Assembly: GCA_011009095.1 (NCBI GenBank)
Contig: VTPC01000842.1
Coordinates: 34,564-98,563 of the forward strand
From: Ignelater luminosus
Lineage: Eukaryota > Arthropoda > Insecta > Coleoptera > Elateridae
Direction of reading: 5' to 3'
Length of the DNA: 64,000 bases
Positions 36,301 to 47,710 of the stretch are shown here, one piece after another (positions within the stretch are counted from its first letter, which is position 1; every line of letters begins with the position of its first letter). The notes below the pieces were generated by a model. That model did no database searches. It had not been told where the DNA came from and was given only the letters and a program-made list of their open reading frames with translations. A program made the translations under genes and the position numbers.

Positions 36301-38254
36301 ATACGTCTGCCTCAATATTAATGCAATAAATAGATAAGGTCTGTAAAATATAACCCCGCGGTCTGGTTTACTGATTACCACTGAAACAATCGGTTCACCT
36401 GTACATGTGTATAAATCTGTTTGTCTACGACTATTTTAGTGTAAAAGACCGAATATATAAACCGGAATGAGGTGGAACGAGACGCGTATTAAGCGTTGCT
36501 GAAAATTTTCTCGCTTCATTAGTACCTATACGGTAAAAGAGTTTGCTCTCGACAAGAATGTATTGACTACCTGTTTTTGTTGCGCTCTGGCTTATCTAGG
36601 TATGTTCTGGTTTGTCAAGAGTTCATCATGACCGTTATTAATTACGTTTTTTTACACCACATCAATAACACCAATGAATATAATGAATGATTCACATTTT
36701 ACTCGTTCATTCCAATGTTGTAGAGGAATCTTGTTTGAATTAACTCTTGAAGAAGTATTTAAAAATGTTTTTTTCCCTTTATTTTCCATGTTCTTTTAAT
36801 TTATCATTCTACCTAATTATTATTTGCATTTACTAAATAAACAAAAGTGACTTTAATTGAGTTTTTATAAAAACAGATAGTGTGATGGAAAATATGACTT
36901 AAACGGGTTTCTTAAGGATCCAGCATTGAAATCTCCAACGTGCTTTCTATAGGAGTTGTTGGTTCTAGTGTACAAACTTTCAGATTTCTAAGAGTCAAAA
37001 TTTCTCTTTTGGTTATAATATTATTACTTTGGGTTTTTTAAGTTTAAGAAACCATTTGAGTGTTTATCTTCCTGGCTACAACCTGATGGGGTTAATTGAG
37101 AACGTCAAAACCTTGCCTTCAGTGATCAATGAAAAACTTTCCGGGTGCAGGTAATTATGAAACGTATGTTCTTAAAACTTTGCAATAACATTCCAAACTC
37201 AATATTCCTTCGTTCAATCTTCGATTACAGGTTCGTTTGTTTTGCTACAGCTATACCTGTAGAGTATGATTGAGTGGATTCGGAGGATTCAAGAGGATTC
37301 TCTTTTTGGAACGCTTCCACCCCTCTATAGACGTTTGTTACCAAAACTGAGGCGCTACAGAAAAAAGTATACAATCTTCTACGCTGTCTTTCTTTAAAAT
37401 ATACAAGACATGTCTCACAATCTCGAAGACATTCTGAAATCCATCCGCTTAGCTTATTGCTAGCACGCACAATCACACCTACAGTTCAATATTTGTTGCA
37501 ATTCTGCCGGCAGCGTTTCTATAAACAAGAAATGTCTTCAAAATTCCAATTCCACCAAGGTATCCAGTAGAGTGACACAGTTCTGAAATAAAGTGGCAGT
37601 GTTGCCAGCTCTTTTTTCCGAAGGGTCGTTATTTTGTCATTAATTCATTCGCACCGATTTTGGTATATGATGAAGACATTTTTCGCTCCCAAATATCATT
37701 TCTTGCAGGGAGGGGAGTTCCAGATTGACACGGAGACTTTTCTCGAGAGTCCCAAAGGGTGTCACGGGAATTCCCCTTGAAGACATGTTCAACAAATTAG
37801 TGAACAAAAATAACTTTTTCAAAGACTTTTTTTAATAAAATCACCGCTATGGTGTCCGTATTTTTGCAAAAAGTCGTTACGCTCAGCAACACTATCAAGT
37901 GATAATATTTATTCAACGAGTGATCTTATCACCATCTAGCACGAGAACCCGTCATCGGGACCTCGCCAACACTTTAAGAGCCTACAGTCACTATCTGAGT
38001 CGAAGACTTCATCTCGCTTCTTGCGACTTTAAATAAAGTTTAGTTCTTACAGCGGTTGCCCGTTTCTATGGAACATTGACTTATGGAACAAAACTCAGAA
38101 CATCTTATTACGCTGTTTTCTAGCATCTAACGACTTGGAGACATGGAAGAAACAATGAGAAAAGTGAGAGAATTCTAGAAAAAAATCTTGATAGTAAGTT
38201 TGATGTATTTGATTACAAATGAACTTATTAAAAAAAATGTTACGTCACTAAGTT
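36301..38254. other. Unassigned sequence with unidentified minus-strand frames
   Basis: A minus frame at 37640-37822 contains LELPSLQEMIFG, resembling the PSLPEMxFG signature of TIP41-like proteins over about a dozen residues; nothing before or after supports it. Another minus frame at 37225-37476 (83 codons, Cys-containing, Ser-rich C-terminus) is not recognised. Both could be chance or decayed gene pieces. Confidence 0.35.
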
Positions 38255-38374
38255 GCGAGTTCCCGCCCGGCAGCACGAGGCCACTTTTCGAGATCTCTTC
38301 GGTCAGAGTGGTTTGAACTTGGTGGGTTGACGACAAGGATATCTTTCCATCGGCAGCACAACCAGAAAATGGAT

Positions 38375-38600
38375 CTACTGATCAGTAGTAGTAGTAGTGG
38401 TAGTCGTGGGAAGCCGGTGGTGGTGCCGTGGCGAAAATACTTTGGGCTTGGCGGTCGTAACTGCCAACGAGGATGTTGGACATTGACAAAGTGTACTAGC
38501 AGTGGAGGCGGTGGAAATTGGACGGCGCATGGAATGATGCATTGTTTTGGAATTGATCGGCGTTGCCATTGTTGTTGTTGTTAAGGCAGCTGGGTGGTGC
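38375..38600 (-). pseudogene. Asn/His/Tyr-rich ORF remnant of unknown origin
   Basis: One minus frame reads a poly-Asn start followed by GNADQFQNNASFHAPSNFH, a TAG near 38494, then SNILVGSYDRQAQSIF, ATAPPPASHDYHYYYY and a stop near 38386. Runs of Asn, Gln, His and Tyr with a Pro tract look like the low-complexity part of a developmental regulator, but no DNA-binding domain is present. The same strand is open in other frames because of CAA/CAC triplet runs, so a simple-repeat origin is equally possible. Confidence 0.25.
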
Positions 38601-38827
38601 GCAGAAAAGTGCCTACATGTAGCCTTGATGGATGACGCCAGATGCATATGATTAGATATGCATTGGCTGTCGCGGACAATGTTGCCGAATGCTGAATATT
38701 GCAGAAGATCGACAAATACGAAAAAGCTGCCCACCCCTTAATTTTTGCGGCGTACAAGCAGCTTTTAGGGCCAGATCTGTGGAGGAGGAGCTCAGAGCGG
38801 CCGGTATAAATAAACAGTAGCAGAGGC

Positions 38828-39413
38828 AGATTTAAGTATCTGAGAACAGTGGTGAAAGAAAATAATGAATATACGGAAGAAATAAAATCAAGAATTAACC
38901 AAGCTAGAACCGTTATCAACAAAATGAAAAAGATGTTTTGTAGAAAAGACCTTAGTCTACAACTTAAAATAAGAATGTTGAGATGCTACGTCTTTTCAGT
39001 CCTGCTCTATGAAAAGGAAACCTGGATATTAGTAACCAGATAGAAGCATTTACAATATGAGCATATAGGAGGATTTTTAGAATAAGCTGGGTGGACAGAA
39101 TAACGAATGAAGAAGTACTCAGAAGATTGAAAAAGGAAAAAGAATTGCTAAATAGTATAAAAATAAGAAAACTACAGTACTTGGGACATGTAATGAGTGG
39201 GGACAAATATACACTACTGCAGATAATAATACAGGGAAAGATACAAGTTAAATAAGCCAAGAAAGAAGACGCATTTCGTGGATGAATAACCTGAGACAGT
39301 GGTATGGATGTAGCTCTGTGAGATTACTTAGAGCAGCAGCTTCAAAAGTCATAATAGGTATGATGATAGCCAACCTTCTTAGAGGAGACGGCACTTGAAG
39401 AAGAAGAAGAGAC
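38828..39413 (+). pseudogene. LINE 3' end with GAA tail
   Basis: Frame one reads FKYLRTVVKEN, then IKSRINQARTVINKMKKMF, LRCYVFSVLLYEKETW. After a stop at about 39041 the sequence continues as RISWVDRITNEEVLRR, LQYLGHVMSGDKY and, after another shift near 39250, RRISWMNNLRQWYG, RAAASKV and MMIANLLRGDGT. These are the standard C-terminal blocks of a widespread arthropod LINE family. A short (GAA)n run at about 39395-39412 directly after the last codon fits the microsatellite tail of such elements. The 5' part is missing, so it is a 5'-truncated, inactive insertion. Confidence 0.9.
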
Positions 39414-41099
39414 AAATCATACACTAGCGCCAACAGTCGCTCCTCCACCCCAAGGTAACTACTTACGCGAATGCAGCGGAAAAGAGATTGCTGGGCCTGG
39501 GAGCCTACGCCCCCTTGCTTGGATAGAGAGATGTTGGAACACGAGAACCTCTGTCAACGTCTAATCCGATTGGGCACTTTACAGAACTGTTGAGATTCCA
39601 AGAAAGATTTAGGAAAAGCCTGGTCCTGTGTTTTTTCGTGAGATGTATCCCTTTCGAACAAAATTAGTTTAATGAGAAGAACTTTTGCTCGAATACAAAT
39701 TACGATATTGTGCTGACCTTTTCTATATTTGATACCGTTCACTAATAGAAAAGGACTTGAAAGGTAGTCAAACTTTAATACTCTGCCTTTTTGTAACCTT
39801 TCAACCGCAAAAATTCGGAAACATCGTATTTGTTGTAGTTTGAGAACTTTTTGACCTGCATCAGACTTTAAAATCATTAGATATTTTGAAGAGACCGAAC
39901 TTTTTGCATCACTCAGTTTTAATCTAACATTTTTCCAACACCGATAACTAATGTGGTGTATTTGACGAAATCGAAAACCTGCAGCGAACGAATTTTTCAA
40001 TAGAATCTTGAAACTACTTGGTTCACAGCTTTTTAAATTGGAACAATCACCTACTTGTATTAACAGGGCTCTCTTTAACCGCTTTTCCGTCTGAGTAAGT
40101 CTAGATGCCTCACAGAATACGTTCGGATTTTTATCTCCTTAATTGGGCAGTTTATCGGAGAGCTTAGTTGAAAACGTTAAATCAATTAAGTCGATTTTTC
40201 TCGTTTCTGTCAGTTTTAGAATCCCGGAGGGCGAACAACAAATAGGTACTACGTAAAATATTCTTTTAACTCACGCATCTACCCACACTTTTGAAGTGGA
40301 CTCTACAACTGAGAATTTACTCTTAGCCTTATTACTACACTCTTTAGTGGAAAAATGTACAGATTTAGTGCTTTTAAAACCTTAACTGTTAGTAACAAGC
40401 ATTCAGTGTTAGTAATCAAGTCGTAACTTTTCGCCATAAACAATTTTTTATCGTTATAATTGCGTACTTTACAGGTATCGTTCGTCTCTTTTTTTTCTCC
40501 TCGTAGCTACATATACGTTTAAGTTTATTGTCTTCTAGGAATTTAAGAGCTCGTGATATACCAATACGTTCTTTTGTTTCTTAATTTCAATATAATTGGA
40601 GAACATTTAATTTAATTCGAAAATGGACCTTGGTTATTTATTTAATCGGATGAATATTAATTTAATTTCACACGGAATCTATAGATTTACTTTAATACAA
40701 TTAATATGTAGAATGAGGAGTAAATGGTCTGATTCAAGACCATACAGTTTTTGTTAGCATTCAGTCGGGAAGATTTCCTTCAAGATTATCGTTTTAATTT
40801 GTTTGAAATTATTATGATTGTGTTTTGCAAAAGTTGTTCTTAAAATTAAATTATAATAATTGACTCTTTAGTAATGAATCGTATTTTTAATTGATTTTGG
40901 TGGTTTTTGTTCTAGCAATACTTTAAAAGAGAACACTTTACTTACGCTTCATAATAGTTGCTCACATTTATTGACTTTAGATACTAGTCACTTTCACTTT
41001 ATGCATTACCTATTTTATTACAGTACAACCATCTCAAAATGCAAATTGTCATGAAGATGATGACTTCCTTTGTGGAACAGCGGCTAACACAGCAATAAG
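39414..41099. other. AT-rich DNA with a possible outlying block of satellite D
   Basis: The 148-codon minus frame at 39554-40000 has no ATG start and its translation shares Lys/Leu/Gln/Phe blocks with translations of the satellite at 41.1-44.3 kb. I take 39560-40010 as a diverged outlier of that satellite rather than a gene. The rest is AT-rich. Confidence 0.45.
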
Positions 41100-44000
41100 A
41101 GGCCTTAGTTTATTACATGATAAAATGGCAGAAAAGGTGTTCGTTTGATCAATAGCTTACCAATCTTAAATATTAGAATTCTTACTAACATCATTTGATT
41201 AACTAAATCAATCTGGACTTTTGTTAAAGTTTCAAACTTCAAGACTCTAATTGTACAAGCGTTTTTATCTGTTGAAGTCTCAAACGGTTGGAATTTCCAT
41301 TTCCTAAATTTCTTAGTGTTAAAATTTCGATTGTCAAGTTTAACCTGCGGAAGTTTAATCCGTCGCAAGTTTCTCTTACAGGACTTTTCCAGTGTAAAGA
41401 TTCTAAACTGTTGCAATTTTTATTCATTGGGGTTTTCGTCTTTTAAGGTTTTGAGTGTCATATTCTAGTGATAAGATTTCAAGCTATTGGAAGTTTTCTA
41501 TTTGTAGAGATTTGAAATTCTTAGTGTTGTTTAGCGCTGAGATACTTTCTATAGAAATGTTTGCCTGTAGATACTTTAACCTGTCAGAAATTGATTTGAC
41601 GGGATTTTCTACTTGTGAAACTTTAATTATCGGAATTTCGATTTATGAGATTTTAGCTTTTTGGAGTTTTAATGTCGACAAGATTGGCAAGATTTCAAGT
41701 CGATTTAGAATAATTTGAGGGAATTTTTGGGATTATGAGAATTCTAATTTGTCAAGATCTTATGCTGAAGTTTTTTATTCTATCAGGGTTTTGATAGGGT
41801 CGAGATTTTGCCTATGGCAAGTATAACTTTCTGGAATTTCAATTTGTCAGAATTTTCTGCTGGTCGAAACTTTAATGTGTTAAGGTCTTATCTTAAACGA
41901 TTTGATCAAGCACGGCAAAGGATTTCAACTTTAGGATTTGGTATCGTCAGAATCTTGACTGTAGAAACTTTAGATTGCTAGAATTTTTATTTGCCCAGAT
42001 CATATTTTGAAAGGTTTTTCTGTCACGGTCTCGCACTGTCTGGATTTTGCCGTCAGGATTTTGTCTGTAGGAATTTTGATTTGACAGAATTTTCTAATTC
42101 CCAAAATTTTGATTTGACAAGATTTTAATTTGTAGGATTTGCATCTGCTACAGCTTTGCACTGCCAGGGTTTCAACTTCAAGATTTTGATATTAGCGGAA
42201 TCTTGCCTTCGGCCAGTTTAACTTGCTGAAATTTTAATTTGACGGATTGTTTGATTGTCAGAATTTTGATTTGTTAACATCTAATTTTGAAGGATTTTCT
42301 TCTATCGCGGTTTTGTACTAGCAGGGTTTCAACGTCAGTATTTTGTTAGGATCGAGAGTTTAGCTTGTGGAGATTCTACCTGATGTTTTAATTTGATTTT
42401 AATTTTTCATTGTCAGAATTTTAATTTGTCGAAATCTTATCTCAAAAGATTTCCATCTATGATGTTTTGCACTGTCAGTCAGGGTTTCAGAGTCAGGATT
42501 TTAATATTGGCGGAACCTTGTTTGTCAAGACTATAAATTTCGCATCGTTAGGGTTTCTACTTCAGAATTTCGATATTGCTAAAATCTTGGCAGTGGAGAA
42601 TTTAAATTTCTGGAATTTTGATTTAACAGAATTTTTAGATTGTCAGACTTTTGGTTTGTCAACATCTTATTCTGAAGGATTTTCATCTGTGACTGTTTTG
42701 CACTGCTGCGATTTCAACGTCCAGAGTTCTATTGTTGGAATTTTGCCTGCGGAGTTTTGAACTTTTGGAATGTTGACTTGACAGAATTTCCCGATTGTCA
42801 AAATTTTGATTTGTTTAGATCTTATCCTGAAGAATTTGGATATGGAGTAAGGATTTTGATATTGCTATAATTTTGGCAGTGGAGACTTTAGTTAGCTGGA
42901 ATCTTGATTTGGCAGAATTCTTAGATTCTCAGAATTTTTATTTGTCAACACCTTATCTTGAAGAATTTTCATCCGTGACGGTTTTGCACTGAGACTTTAT
43001 CGTCCAGACTTCTATAGGATTAAAGGTTTTCCTGTGAAGATTTGAACTTTTGGAATTTTGATTTGTCAAGATTTTATCCTGAAGGATTTTGATCTGGAGC
43101 AATTTTGCCGCTTTAGGATTTCTACTTCAGGATTACGATATCTTGGCAGTGGAGACTTAAAATTACTGGAATTTTTATTTGGTAGAATTTTTAGATTGTG
43201 AGAATTTTGATTTGTCAACGTCTTTTCCTGAAGGATTTTTATCTCTGACGGTTTTGCACTGCTGAGATCTCAACGTCTAGAATTCTGTAGAGTTGGAATT
43301 TTGCCTGTGGAGATTTCAACTTTTGGAATTTTAATTTGGCGGAATTTTCTGATCGTCAGAATTTTGATTTGTCAAGATTTTATTTTGAGTGATTTTGGTT
43401 TGTTACAGTTTTGCACTGCTAGAGTTTCTACTTCTTGATTTCTATGTTGCCAAGGTCTAGCCAATGGAGACTTTAAATTTTTGTAATTATGATTTGGTAG
43501 AAATTTCCAGTTTGTCTAGATTCTAATTTTTCAAGTTGTTATCAGGATTCCAATATCATCGAGATTTTGCCTTTGGGCATTTTAACTTGGAATTTTGATT
43601 TGGTAGGAGTCTCTGGTTGTCAGAGTTTTGATTTGTCAAGATCTTATCTGGAAAGATTTTTATCTGTCACGGTTTTGCACTGCCAGGGTTTCAATTTCAA
43701 GATTTCAGTAGGATTGGAATTTTGCCTGTGGAGATTTTAACTTGCTGGGGATTTTGATTTGGCAACAGTTTTCGATTTTCAGAATTTGGATTTGTCAGGA
43801 TCTTATCTTGAAAGATGTTCATCTGTCACAGTTTTGCCCTGCCAGGGTTTCAATTTCAAGATTCTGATAACGCCGGAATCTTGCCAGTGGAGACTTTAAA
43901 TTGTTGGAATTTAAATTTGGCAAGATTTTCTCATTATCTGAATTTGGTTATGTCAAGATCTTATGTATTATGAAGGATTTGTATTCGTCGCACTTTTGCA

Positions 44001-44320
44001 CTGCTATGGTTTCTATTCTATGATTTTTCTTCTGGAGATTTTATCTTGCGATGATTTTGATTTTGTGGCATCTTCTGATCTTTAGAGTTTTGATCTCGAA
44101 GGATTTTTATCTTTCGCGATTTTGCCACAAAAAGGTTTTAACCTCGGGATTTCAATATTGGTGGAATCCTGTTTGTGGAGACTTTACCTTTCTAGTGTAG
44201 GTTTTTTTAATTATCTGATTTCTTATTATTACTATAATCTAGTAGGATTTTGCATTATTGTATTATGTTGTGTTTTTTTATTTTCTTGCTGTCTGGTTAC
44301 TAGGTTTTGACCTGTCAAAC
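41100..44320. repeat. Satellite D: long degenerate repeat with ~155-bp and ~270-bp spacings
   Basis: Short phrases recur throughout: AATTTTGATTTGTCA, GGATTTTGATATTG, TTGCCTGTGGAGATTTTAAC and CGGTTTTGCACTGCCAGGG. The landmark TTTTGCACTG or its variants occurs near 42033, 42158, 42315, 42469, 42700, 42986, 43256, 43413, 43677, 43836, 43998 and 44122. Spacings cluster near 125-160 bp and 230-290 bp, suggesting two unit lengths. Divergence is high. The 42467-42760 and 41455-41718 frames are repeat translations without other support. Confidence 0.85.
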
Positions 44321-47300
44321 ATATGTATATAATTGTATTGTATAAGAATTTCTAGTTAGTGAATTTTTTTTTGGTTTACCATCAGCGCTTTGAATGTGGG
44401 TATTTTTATTGGCGGTAATTTGACGAGTTTGTAACATGCTGAAAATTGAACTGCCTAGCTTGAGGCTTTTCTTAAATGAAATCAATACATTCACTGATTT
44501 CATATCAACAACAAAGACTTTCTTCAACTTTGTACTGTTACGGAATAAATAATAGTAAAACCATTCAATGAGAAATCAGTTAATTTGCACTAAAAGAGAT
44601 TATTAACTCGGGAAGATCGCATTTAAAGATGGTAACACATGCTTCAAGATTAACAGCTAATAAACTTCAACTTCCAAAATTGCATCTACTACTTACTAAT
44701 GCAGAATCAAAGTAGTTAGTTTTATATACCTCACTTCGATCATTATAGTATTATTAATCGCTTAAAGACCGCAAAGTAAAAGGAAGTCACACTAATTATT
44801 CGCTTTTAATAGGCAATAATGAATCACGAATGCAATGAATTGGAACCGACATTGACTTCAGGTTCGACCTTACGCTGCTTATATATGACGTGTTTATTTT
44901 TTTATTATTTCTTTTGTATTATTGAGCACCTTGTTATTTATTATTATATGGTAATTGTGTTTAATACTAATTGGATTAATTTCAAATTAATTTTATTTAG
45001 CGCTTGTGTGTATACAAAAAAAAAGTTGTATACTTAAAACATTGTTTTCGTTGCGAAAGTTCTCTTTTTATAACGATAATAATAATAAAGAGCCAAGTAT
45101 TATTATTACAGGCTCATTAATACTTATATGACCTTATAATCATTAGTATTGTACATTTAATGGCGTTTTGTTGTGTTTTAGAATGTCAAACGGTTAGGGA
45201 ATAGGATCATTTAATTAAAGCCGGTTATATTGCAATTTATATTAGTCATAAATTTTACTACACCTGCAGGTTTCAAGTCTATAACTAAAAGTTTTTACTT
45301 TGGTCTGAATTTAACTCTTTTATACAAAGTTAGTTTTATTGAACCATTTAATATGTTTTGTAAGTCATTCAATAACAAAAATAGCAAGCTTGTGATTCAT
45401 TGATTTGAATCGTCATTTACGTTTTGTTACTTTAATTTATTTTTATTTATTTTCCAAAAATAGATTGAATATTTAAACGGTTTTTCACCACTATGATAAA
45501 ACTTAGAATGCATTGTAGCTGATGAACTATTGCAGCATAATTTTAATAATAAACAAATCTGCAACGTCATTGCTTAATTTAGAATAAGGACAGGCAAATT
45601 TATGAACATTCCAACTTGTTTGTGTGATTACGTGAAGTTGTATCTTTTGTATCGAAGTTAACCTAGCAATCCGTATTGTCGAGAGTAGTTATACTAGGCC
45701 GATTCTGGATCCTGATCTTAAAGTTTTTAAGTCAGGTTTGATCCAAGATTGTCTCAATGTATCTGTTAATTTGGAGTATCAGCGTACTGACCAATTTCTA
45801 AATTACACTCTTAAGTGTCACCAATCTCAAATTAATTCTGAATCCATTCGAACTTCTAGTATGATGAAGTCTCGCGTATTCAAGAATGTTTAATCTAACA
45901 TCTTCGAATTTAACTAGATCATAGACGAGGATTCATTATATTTTCAGTAAAACAAATTTCGCTTAAAATGTCTTCAATCTGTGAGTTTTAAAAAATCGTA
46001 TTCGTTCTTAAATCACTTTTATGAATTCCGAATATCAAATATTTTCCGCTTATATTCAATATGGCTGCATGTTTCCAGAGCAGGGTTTATTTATCACTGC
46101 AGGCGTCAGACAGTTCCTGAGAACAGAGTGCAGATTATGTGTCTGGTGGCGTCATAAAGAAGCAGACAGTGACATTCGAAATAAAGCAGTGGCCGCTGTT
46201 TGATTATGCAGCCGTTCTGATACAGTTTACATCTTACTCAAGAAGAAGTCCTCGCAATCCTACCAGCCGGTTTAATTTATTATTGATGAAATACTAACTG
46301 CTTTTACCTGAAGAGCTTTACTTGCGTCTCACGGAATCATCTTTCTTGTTATCATCGATGACTGCAAGATAAATTCGAACGCGTTTCAAATATATGTTAC
46401 GGTAGCGTTTGTATCTTCTACCTCTCTTTTTATAATTGTAGGATTAAAAGCCATTTATCATCAGCCAAGTGAGTACAATAACAACACGCGATGGAATCAA
46501 GATAACTTCCAAAACTACTTAGAACCGGAATGGTAAAACAAAGAAGTGTTAAACAAAATAACAAAGCATTTAGACAATATTTTACAGCTCGGATTTAAAT
46601 TGCAATTTGAAAGAAGCCAGACTAAGTAGCTTTAGTATAAGGGATAACCGACGAAACAAAGATGTATAAATCTCGAATCTTACAAGTTCTAATTTACATA
46701 GAACAAGCCCGTATCAGAGACATTAAGGTCTTAATTGAAGCTTGCGTGAGTATCTTTTATTAGACTGTGATATTCTTCAAGTAAACGCTGTAAATGTATT
46801 GCAACCATTAAAGAAATAAATTCACCGTCTCACTTTCTGAATTATTTTACTATAATAAATTTTCAGGAAAGACCACAGCGGCGCGGTATTATTGCTATAA
46901 TTCTTAATTTTGATTCCAATAAATCGCTAACGAGAGGAACGCTTCAATTTTAAACAAGGTCAACATTGTGAATGTCGGAATGTATAAGCTTCGATTTTAT
47001 GTAATTCCTCGCGATTTATTCGCTGTAAATCACTTACAAGGAATGATCTGCAATCTGCAATTCTATTATTAAGTATCAGAAATAAAAATAGCGACTGGAA
47101 TATCCGTTCTTTCAACATCAATTATTATATTATGAGTGATAGTGAGTATAACTATCCAAACAAGATCTGGACAACGTAAATTAACTAGGCCTGGTTTTTC
47201 TGGGCATTTTCTAGGTTTTAGCAGTCAGGGGAGATTTTACTTTTTGATGCATTGACTGAAAACCAAATTTTGTGCTGCTCTTGCCATTATCACAATCAAT

Positions 47301-47710
47301 TCAGAATTACTTTTGTGTTGTTTAGAATACTGCCACTTTGGATTACGAAATCAAAGCTCAAAAGTGAGAAAATTTAGAACTGCTAGTTTCTTTCTTGTAA
47401 ATCACATTCTTTATATCCATTCAGGAAAAACTTGCTCAAAGCTACGTTAGGTGGCCAAGCCTTTTTCTATCAGTCTATCAATGAATCACTTAAGTCGCAT
47501 CCAAAGCAAAACTTGTTGAAGCAAGCTTCTGATTTTTGGACATACATATTCTCGTGGCACATTAGTCTTTTAAAAAGTATTGCTTGCTTATCTGTCGTCA
47601 GCTGTTACTCCATCATACATCACGAGCCAATCTTACAGTGTTCAAGTTTCCGCAAAACCATCTGAATCTGAAAAAAATCAAATACCAATGACCAAATACG
47701 AACACGGGTC
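44321..47710. other. AT-rich DNA, nothing recognised
   Basis: No transposon, RNA gene or conserved coding frame was recognised. A somewhat GC-richer patch at about 46060-46260 is open on the plus strand but matches no family I know. Confidence 0.5.

Noticed and set aside
38327-38584. Plus-strand Ser/Gly/Cys-rich 85-codon ORF
   Set aside because: It results from GTA/GGT/GTT triplet runs; the start has no context and the C-terminus is a Cys run from GTT/TGT repeats.
39554-40000. 148-codon minus-strand gene
   Set aside because: There is no ATG start and no recognised domain, and the frame resembles translations of the nearby satellite.
42467-42760. 97-codon plus-strand ORF
   Set aside because: It lies wholly within satellite D and its residues repeat with the DNA unit.
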